From positions 218,573,271-218,637,270 of the forward strand of contig CM060947.1 in assembly GCA_030765055.1 (NCBI GenBank): DNA of 64,000 nucleotides. The letters run 5' to 3'. A program made the position numbers and the translations under genes. The stretch's first letter is position 1. Every line of letters begins with the position of its first letter. This document shows positions 51,955 through 64,000 of this stretch, in pieces. The notes below the pieces were generated by a model. The model was given only the letters and a program-made list of their open reading frames with translations, did not search any database and had not been told where the DNA came from. The stretch comes from Mantis religiosa. Taxonomy: Eukaryota > Arthropoda > Insecta > Mantodea > Mantidae.

Positions 51955-52922
51955 GTCCAAAAGGTATTCGTCTAATGCACGAGTTTATGTTTCAGGATGT
52001 ATGGTTAGTGGAAAATCATCAGAAGAAAGTACAGCAGGGATACTGTCTTATTTATTGATTAGTGAAAAAGAGAACACAATAAAGAAACACACATACAGTA
52101 TCTATTCACATAAGCATAGTTAAATATTCAGGTAAAGATATGCAATTTAATATGCAAAATAGGTATTCGTCTGCATACTGAAAATGGTGTAGAATGTTAC
52201 GGTTAGTACTTAGTAGGCCCTCCATTCCTCTTTATAATCTCTTGCATTCTCCTTGGCATGGATTTCACCAAAGATTGTGTTGTTTCCATTGTAATTTCAC
52301 ACCATTCCTCTAGTACAACGTCCTTTAGATCCTATATATTAGATATCTGATGATTCCTAATATTTTTGTCCAGTAAACTCCACAAATTCTCTATTGGATT
52401 CATGTCTGGGGATTGGACTAATACCCCATCGTGGAGTATTATACAGCAACCATAGCCTTGCATGTAGAGCTGTGTGTTTTCTATCATCTTGTGTGGAAAT
52501 ATAATCCTCAGAAAGACCCATTTTATTCACCTTTCTGATCACACGTGTTTTTAGGATGTTCATATAAACCTAATGGTTCATAATTCCATCAATAAAACAA
52601 ATCCCACACACAATTTGCAAACATGCAGCCCCAGACAAGTACTAAACCGCCTCCATGTTTAACTGAAGCTGTTATATTTTTCTCCTCTAGCTCACAATTA
52701 TTTTTTCTCCACACTATTACTCGACCTTTTGACTTCAAGAGCTCAAATTGACTATCGTCAGTAAATACATCAAACCCATTGCATTTACGAGTATGTTCTT
52801 TTGCAAAATCAACTTGCTTCTTTCTGTAGATTCTACTGATGCATGGCTTTCTACGGACTGTTCGGCCTTTATACTCAGCTTCATAAAGCACGTTTCTTAT
52901 AGTTTGGGATGAAACGAACTTC

Positions 52923-52958
<36 letters not shown>

Positions 52959-53375
52959 AACTGCAATAGCAGGTTTTGGAGCACTTAGTTTTAAGATTTT
53001 TCTTGACTTCTCTAAGTAACTGTCGTTTCTCCATCTCGGATAGAAGTGCAGGACGACCGTTTCTTGATTAATTTTCCTAATTTTTGTTCTGCTCAAACCT
53101 TTACATAATTGTCTTCACTGTACTGGTAGGTCTTCTAATGGTTTCTCCAATTTCTTGAAAAAATTTTCCCTTTTCTAAATAACCTGATGCAAATTTCTCT
53201 CTTATTTTGTAGTTTCACGACGTTTTCGACCCATATTACTTAAATAGTAGTCAACGGTTTTGAAAACAGATGGAACTGTCAACGACAGTGGATGAAACAC
53301 AACTGCGTAAGAAAAGGGAAGGGGTGTGTCAGCCAGGTACCCTGGGATCTTGTTTACTAAACGAATACTTGTTTG
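51955..53375 (-). mobile_element. Decayed Tc1-like transposon
   Basis: The ends share a GTATTCGTxTA motif (51968 on plus, 53366 on minus), typical of Tc1 inverted repeats. Minus-strand transposase pieces in order: KGRTVRRKPCISRIYRKKQV near 52860-52800, the first catalytic block FTDDSQFELL (about 52770-52740), VWRKNN, VKHGGGLVLVWGCM (about 52660-52620), a second acid in a QDDRKHTALHARLW block (about 52490-52450), and the third region near 52400. Frame breaks lie between the blocks. A GT run at 52924-52955 has grown inside the former coding region. Confidence 0.82.
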
Positions 53376-54299
53376 ATATCAAATGGGACGTGATCTTAAA
53401 TAACGTAGAGCTGTTCACTAATTAAGCAATATATGAACCCAAACTGTTATTTTTAAATCTAGTTATCAACCGATGTAAGGAAATAGTTATATTCGTTAGC
53501 GCCAGAAATATCTGCAAAGTCGTTAAAACCCTGCTCTGCTTTTCTTTTTAAGCGAAATATTCAATTTTGTTCCCAGTGATTAAGATACATTTATCTTGCC
53601 AAAGTAATTATTTATGGAGCCAATGGCAATTACAAGTTGGACAACACCCGAGCAATTCTTATTTTATGCTCTGCCTTAATGTATCCTAAACAATACTTCA
53701 CACAAAACAGAAAAAGAAAGAAACCAGCAGTAAACAAGATATATTTTTACACATTAATTCGTAAAACGCATTTAGCAATGAATCAGGCAGAACAGGTAAA
53801 CAACGCGTGTACAGGTCTGGCGCCTACATTCTCAGAACAAAGGCAAGGCCAACGTTCGTCATACTAACGCTATTTGGTGGCAGTTAAATAACATTTAGCG
53901 ATCAACATAAAAATAACAGAGAGGCAGCAAATGTGTACGCGTTATACATCCATTAATCTCGGAAGTGGAATCAGCAAATCGTCTGGCACCTCTCCACAAA
54001 CCCAAACAACTGTGACAAAGCGACATCGATTGAAACTCGCATTTCCGCTGGAAATAACTTTCATCACAATAGTTTTAAAGGTTATTTCAGAGGACAGTTT
54101 AGTCTGAAGCCGAAAACCGACCATCCTTTGTTACTATTGCATCTTGCGAAGGTGTTGACACTGTGAAGCCAGACTAGATGTTGTTGATGTGTTGATATAG
54201 ACATTCTTTGTTGGCATTCTAGACCGGAAATTGTGTTATTCTGCTACCGTAAAGGTTAATACGTATCTTGCCTTTCCTTCTCAGATATTGTACCTAATG
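53376..54299. other. Intergenic, nothing recognised
   Basis: No supported feature on either strand. Confidence 0.4.
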
Positions 54300-54640
54300 G
54301 CTAACATGCGGCATACCAAAGCTGGCTGAGGAGATGCAGCTATTTGTCACGGAAAACTTTGTCACATTTTCTAAAGACCAAGGTGAACAACACTGCAAAA
54401 AAACTAATAGAATGAGAGAGAAAACGGGAGGTCTGCAACACTGTATTTGACTCCACGTGGAGTTAACCGTCTGTCAATTATGATTTCTTTGATGTCATTA
54501 GCTCAAATGCCACGCTCATTGGTGGATGTTTCACAGCGATTCACAATCAGCGACTTCAAGGCATTGCGGTGTGAGGTGTACGAGAGAGGCTTCTGATAAG
54601 TAAAGCGCATCTTAACCATAACAATAACGCAATTGATATT
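54300..54640. repeat. Dispersed repeat family, copy 2
   Basis: Aligns in order with 63063-63350: TAACATGCGGCATACCAAAG, GAGAGAAAACGGGAGGTCTG, TTTGACTCCACGTGGAGTTA (a perfect CTCCACGTGGAG palindrome here) and CGACTTCAAGGCAT. Diverged and non-coding. Confidence 0.65.
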
Positions 54641-55490
54641 ATGGAGTGAACGATTTTTTTTTTCTTTTATTGGCTGAAGTGGCAAAATAAAATGAAGTTT
54701 ACACTATGTTCATACTAAATACAATTACTACCTCACAGGAATATCCGGTAGGCGGGAGTGTATGTTGGAATGCGCTTAAGTTTATACTTCTTTATTGCTA
54801 GTGAGACAGTTGGAATAAACGTATAGTGGGCTTATCCGACCTGTTGCGGAAGGATAGGTAGGATAACAAAACGCCTGAATACTCACATCGTTCTCCACCC
54901 ATATCATTCAAAACAACCTCCTTATTGCCAAAACTCTAGCTTACTGACGTTTCTTAATCTCTTGGTGGAGGGCAGCGGGTATACTTTTTTTTTTCTTTTT
55001 TTAAACAAAATATTGCAGGAAAACCAAATCCAAGAATAGCAGTTGTACATCTAATTTAACCACAAAAAATACAATCTTATACACTATATAGATGAATATA
55101 AAACGACTGCAAATCCTTTGGCCCTCTTCAACCACGTGATGTCCTCTTATAAGCATTTGTAGCTGGCGTCTCTTCCTCTTGCTCAATGTATTGCAACGTC
55201 ATCGTCTTCAAAGTTTCAAATGTAGACTAACCTTGTTTCCTGTAATCAAGGTAGGACTCTTGCTCCTCTATATTTTGGATAGGTGCCTAATTTCGGATGG
55301 TAGATTTTCTGCTCCATGAGCTACTACATTTCCTCGGAAATCATGAGAACAAGTAGGAGGAAGTACCAGGTGAACATAGTGAACCTCTAGCCATTATGCA
55401 GTTACTTGCGGCGAAGTAGCATTCCTAAGTTGTTTTGTTCACGATCAGAGTTTTTGAAGACCACTTTTCAGAGCGATTTCTTGAGCTTAA
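54641..55490. other. Intergenic, nothing recognised
   Basis: T-runs near 54654-54663 and 54985-54999. No supported gene. Confidence 0.4.
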
Positions 55491-56338
55491 GGTAAGGTCC
55501 CGAATCACGTAATTACTGCCTGTAATATGTTAGTATATGATAGTTTTCTTATATGCATTAACATTTGAAATTACTTATATATTGTTTAGTCCAAGTTGTT
55601 ATTTATCCAATATGGCGGAATTCTTAATTTCGGATACCACAGGGCATCGTAATTCCGGATATCCGAAATTAGGAATGAACAATATTTTACCAATCTTAAA
55701 GACCTTTTGTCCATCAGATGGCACCAGGGCTCAGAAGGAGGTGGCCAGAAGAAGCAATGAGAGAAGCAGTAAAGGCCGTCAAGAAGAAAATGGTATTTTT
55801 AAAAACGTCCAAATTGCATGGCGTATCTCGCTCCACACTAGAGAATTATGTAAACCACAAACAGAAAGACATTGGCAGTTTATTGGCTACAAAAATCGGA
55901 AGAGTGCGCACTTGGTGAGAAGCTAGAAACCGAACTGGCTGCATACTACGGTTATGGATGATCGCTATTTTGAACTTACAAGAAAGACGAATGGCATTCC
56001 AGCTAGCTTCGATCAACAATGTAAAGCATCCATTTGATTCGAGTAGCGGTATGGCTGGAAAAAATGTCTCAGATTTTATGAAAAGACACTAAACTGGCTT
56101 ATCGCACTCCACAAAACTAACCGAAATTAGGCATCATTTTTTGCAACCTGATCTAAATGCTCTTTAATTGTTTTCATTATGTCTTACGCTAACTTACTTT
56201 ATAAGACATTTTTTACTAAGGGACTGTAAGGTAATATGAATAAAGAACGTTGTCACAGAATTTCGTGTCTATTGATGTACAATAACATGTAGAATACCCA
56301 AAAATAAAAATGGTATCCGAAATATGGGGCCCTTACTC
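55491..56338 (+). mobile_element. Pogo-like DNA transposon remnant
   Basis: Ends read GTAAGGTCCCGAAT at 55492 and, on the other strand, GTAAGGGCCCCATAT at 56335, an imperfect inverted pair. Inside, 55718-55918 encodes a Pipsqueak-type helix-turn-helix (RRRWPEEAMREAVKAVKKK then SRSTLENYVNHK), as at the N-terminus of pogo/Tigger transposases. The DDE catalytic part is missing, so it is an internally deleted copy. Confidence 0.65.
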
Positions 56339-56372
56339 TATCCTTTTCACTGACATCCAAACCTGGTACATA

Positions 56373-61099
<4,727 letters not shown>

Positions 61100-62010
61100 A
61101 TGTGAGCGTTGAGACGTATTGACCTTCAGTAACACACTGCTGTTAAGTGCAGAGTCCAAGACCCTTAGGTCCTAGGACCCTGGCCTCCTTCAACCCGGGA
61201 GCGATGGATAACTCCGGGGTTCTTTCCATAGGGCGATAACTGATTTCTTAAAACGCCCTCCCCCGTTGACAACGTCAAGACGGGATGGAAGTGGATGCGC
61301 CACTTACACGCGTCAAGCCCGCAGGGAAGACTCCGAAAAACCTCGGTGGGGCCGCCTGGTGATCGAGCACACCTTCTACTAGCTCTGCAGGCTAGTACCA
61401 GGGACTTATGAGGCAACCCTCTACCCCCTCCGGGCGGCCGTAGCCTGGCCGGAGGTACCCAATTCCCCGTGGGTGTCGGGAACACACTGCCACTCGAGTC
61501 CAACCCAATCCGAACAACTCCCCATCGGGAGGGGCTCGGCAGTTCGGCCCGAAGTTCCTCTAGTAACGTCAGAGGTACCACGAGTGCTAAGGGTCCACAG
61601 CGCTCGCACCACAGCAGCTGAAGGGGACGGATCTCCTCCCCTATGGAGAACACACTGCTGTATTCGCCTGTTTTCTAATTTACAGAAGAGCTAAATATTA
61701 GTAATCTGGTGTGCAGTAAGTGACACAACATAGATTGAGTACTTGAGAGCTGTGAGTCTGATATGAAAGGTTAGCTAATTATCTATTATACACAAATGTA
61801 AATTACCATTTCTGTCACCCGTTTTGTCGCTTGACACAAAAGGGATGTTGATTCTCTCTGCTTTTTCTTAGGCACAATATTCAATCACGTTATATATTAT
61901 TTCTCGTGCCTGCAGATGTATGACACGTTACTGTCCAGAAGACGTGATTACATCTGAACAGAGTGTACACGCAATGTCTCGCCATGTATGTGCGATAGGC
62001 TTGCATAAAC
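61100..62010. repeat. Dispersed repeat family, copy 3, interrupted
   Basis: GAGACGTATTGACCTTCAG at 61110 and AAATATTAGTAATCTGGTG at about 61691, then GATTACATCTGAACAGAGTG at about 61947, match copy 1 at 26520-26880 in order. The first two segments are pushed apart by the GC-rich insertion at 61144-61648. Confidence 0.6.
61144..61648. mobile_element. GC-rich retroposon-like insertion with 13-bp TSD
   Basis: AACACACTGCTGT at 61131-61143 is repeated at 61649-61661, flanking about 505 bp of strikingly GC-rich DNA that interrupts the dispersed repeat. A 13-bp duplication points to target-primed retroposition. I see no poly(A) tail, and I cannot name the family; it may be a LINE fragment or an unusual SINE. 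A 162-codon open frame on the minus strand has no known motif and is probably due to GC richness. Confidence 0.65.
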
Positions 62011-62158
62011 AACTCGGTTGTCTTCTTTTACCATCTCCAGGATGTCCCTGGAGCTGTTACCTACAATCTCGGCGCTCGCACTCGCCAACCAACTCGCCTC
62101 ATGAGCAGACTGTCACAAGATCTCCTGAGTGACCTCTCCAGTACAGACGACCCAGACG

Positions 62159-62502
62159 AGTTTATCCCGCCCCTGATTCTGTACGGCTGCGAAGTCTGGG
62201 GATCAGCGGCTCACACCACTATTCGCAGGCTTCAGTGCGTCCAGAACAGGGCGCTACGAATGATCTACGATACTGGTCGTAGATTCCCGTCCCATATCCT
62301 CCACATCTACTCCGGAGTCCCATACATTGTAGACGTGGTGCGGGAGAGAACCCGTACCATCTACAATAAAAGAGGCTCCCACCCCAATAACCTGGTGAAT
62401 ACCCTGGGCCGGTATGAGCATAGGGTTCCTCGCCGGAGTCCAAGTTACCGGCTGCCCAAAGACGCTTTGGGCAACTCAACTGAGCGGGCCACTTTCCTCT
62501 GA
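62159..62502 (+). pseudogene. LINE ORF2 C-terminal fragment (jockey-like)
   Basis: Open for about 115 codons. It has PLILYGCEVWGSAAHTTIRR, then LQCVQNRALRMIYD and RTRTIYNKRGSHPNNLV, the standard 'YG..VW.......LQ..QN..LR.I' block downstream of the reverse transcriptase in jockey-clade LINEs. It ends with TGA at 62500-62502. The GC-richer DNA to about 62850 is probably its 3' untranslated region. Confidence 0.8.
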
Positions 62503-63062
62503 CTTTGTACCCCCAAGTCCAGAAATGGGCTTGGTAAAACCCATACCCTAACATTAATTTATTTCCCTCCGGCCTGTCAAGCGGGCTGTGCTCAGATGAC
62601 TCTCAAGCAGGCGGAAGAGCGCAGCCAGCACTGGACGCACAACCCCCCGGGGCACTTGCACCCACACATGGCTAGATATACCACTGCCCAAGACAACCGC
62701 CTGCAAGACAATTCTTTTATACTGCCCAGATAAAGCCACGCTAAGCGGCTAGGTGCTGAGCAGCAAACACCCCGCCCAGGTAAACTTGGACGACTCGCAT
62801 CTTCTGCTGGTCTGCTACCCAGACGAGTGACAACTATCAAACTTAAAGTCCTTAATTTGTGTTACAGTGATCCTGCCATATGTAGCTAGAGTCGTCGTTC
62901 ACGGTTACCTCAATTGTTATGTATACAGTTACTAAGTTTCTCTATAACAAACATCTGTAAAAAGCATACTTGCTGATAGATGGATAAAAAAACAAACTCG
63001 GTTGACACACATTCCTTCCGATACGCTTCCACCCTTTACCATGTAGTACTACGCTTACGGTT
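62503..63062. other. Probable LINE 3' region, then unassigned
   Basis: 62503-62850 keeps the higher GC content of the LINE fragment; no poly(A) end is clear. Nothing else recognised. Confidence 0.4.
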
Positions 63063-63480
63063 AACATGCGACGCATCAAAGCCTGGCGAGAAGGTACTTA
63101 GTTTCGGGAAAAGCAATGTTGTCCCTTTCTTCGCGTGAACAATTAGTTCATTCAAGACCACGGTGAACAATAAATAGCATGTGGTAAGAAAACTAAAATA
63201 ATGAAAGAGAAAACAGGAGAGATGTTGCAACGCTGTGTTTGACTCTACGTGGAGTTAACAAGCGCCCGAAATTTGTAATTGCTTTGATTTTCATTGGTTG
63301 AAGTGACAGGCACATTGGTGCAAGTAAAAACCAACGACTTTCAAGCATAAACAATGCACGCGGTTAGTGTTATTACACGGCAGAACGCCGAGGCATATTG
63401 ACCTTCACTAAGCGCTACATTCGCTTATTACTTTGTTTTCTATGCGAACGAAATACTAGCAACTCGTGGTCAGGTTGTGT
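63063..63480. repeat. Dispersed repeat family, copy 4
   Basis: The first part aligns with copy 2 (54300-54640), including TTTGACTCTACGTGGAGTTA. From 63370 (GCCGAGGCATATTGACCTTC) it aligns with the start of copies 1 and 3. So the family's two halves are joined here, which suggests that copies 1-3 are parts of one longer element. Confidence 0.6.
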
Positions 63481-64000
63481 TTCGTCGCTTATCGTACGCC
63501 GGGTTACTATTATATTTCGCTCTTCTAACAAGATAACAACCGAATACAGAGCTGTGTCACTGAAAATCAATGCGCCTCAACGCTCTGGCACATATGAAGT
63601 ACCCAAGAAACTTATGACAAAAGGCATAAAGTGCACGTTAACCATTAGACTAGCAGAATAATACAGCAGTGTGAGCCGACGTCACACCGGCACGGCACAT
63701 CCTCGTCTGATTTAAACACACATGTGCCTAAATTTTTCAAGGCTCCTTTTATATTTCACACATTTCAAAATTAGTTTTATTTCACTTCTCACAGTAACAA
63801 GTGCAGTTAATGAGCCCAGCAGGTCTAAGATGCAGCAACGACAGGCGAAAGTATGTACGACAGTAAATCAGGCGACAGAAATCTCAGTGTCTACATGTCA
63901 GAAACCTTCACATGCCGTTCTTGTTCGGCTTCCAACTTAATTTAGTGAGGACAGTAACAGAAATATCGCCAACAAGGTGGCGCCCTAGAGTGGTACTGGC
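63481..64000. other. Window end, nothing recognised
   Basis: No supported gene, RNA or repeat. Confidence 0.4.

Noticed and set aside
61165..61653. 162-codon minus-strand ORF
   Set aside because: It sits within the GC-rich insertion, where stop codons are rare by composition; no motif seen.

Overview
This is repeat-rich, AT-rich animal DNA, most likely from an arthropod and probably an insect. The reasons are tRNA-derived SINEs, jockey-like LINE tails, Tc1/mariner and pogo-like DNA transposons, an LTR retrotransposon, long microsatellites and arthropod-style TATA/initiator spacing. The species cannot be named. I see no convincing host protein-coding gene.

The main content is one complete, apparently intact Polinton/Maverick (adintovirus-like) element at 7069-24869 (17,801 bp). 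It has AG...CT termini, a 6-bp target-site duplication GTTACA on both sides, and 1,004-bp terminal inverted repeats (TIRs) that look identical by eye, so it is a young insertion. The TIRs carry 105-bp tandem repeats and many TGACGTCA palindromes.

Inside it, from left to right: a TATA/Inr promoter and a five-exon protein-primed family B DNA polymerase gene (+) with a duplicated small exon and a 70-bp minisatellite in its last intron; then a tight minus-strand block read from 18711 down to 15665 (packaging ATPase, fibre-like coiled coil, PX-like protein, chromodomain integrase); a 139-bp divergent promoter region; a tight plus-strand block (PLA2-like basic protein, adenovirus-type protease, minor capsid, a 47-codon basic ORF, major capsid); an unknown 157-aa ORF (-); and a four-exon gene (-) for an unfamiliar Cys-rich protein built from two tandem modules.

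The layout suggests that outer genes (polymerase, Cys-rich protein) are spliced, while virion and integration genes in the middle are intronless and packed like operons. Within the plus block, the PLA2-like frame and the protease frame overlap at an A AAA AAC heptamer in the correct phase, followed 8 nt later by a perfect 7-bp hairpin. This is a strong candidate for a -1 ribosomal frameshift that would make a PLA2-protease fusion. The 47-aa ORF and major capsid overlap as TAATG, and the PX-like and integrase ORFs overlap as ATGA, both suggestive of stop-restart translation.

The flanks (1-7062 and 24876-64000) hold SINEs (about 1.6, 3.2, 4.5, 6.3, 37.6, 44.2 and 57.3 kb), a decayed Tc1/mariner at 30.5-32.0 kb, LINE tail fragments (32.2, 45.6 and 62.2 kb), an LTR retrotransposon with almost identical repeats and a coiled-coil gag-like ORF (37.9-41.5 kb), two more decayed Tc1-like elements (52-53.4 and 56.4-58.3 kb), a pogo-like remnant (55.5-56.3 kb), a dispersed repeat family (26.5, 54.3, 61.1 and 63.1 kb) and long simple repeats. 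All assignments come from reading the sequence and family knowledge; no database search was possible.
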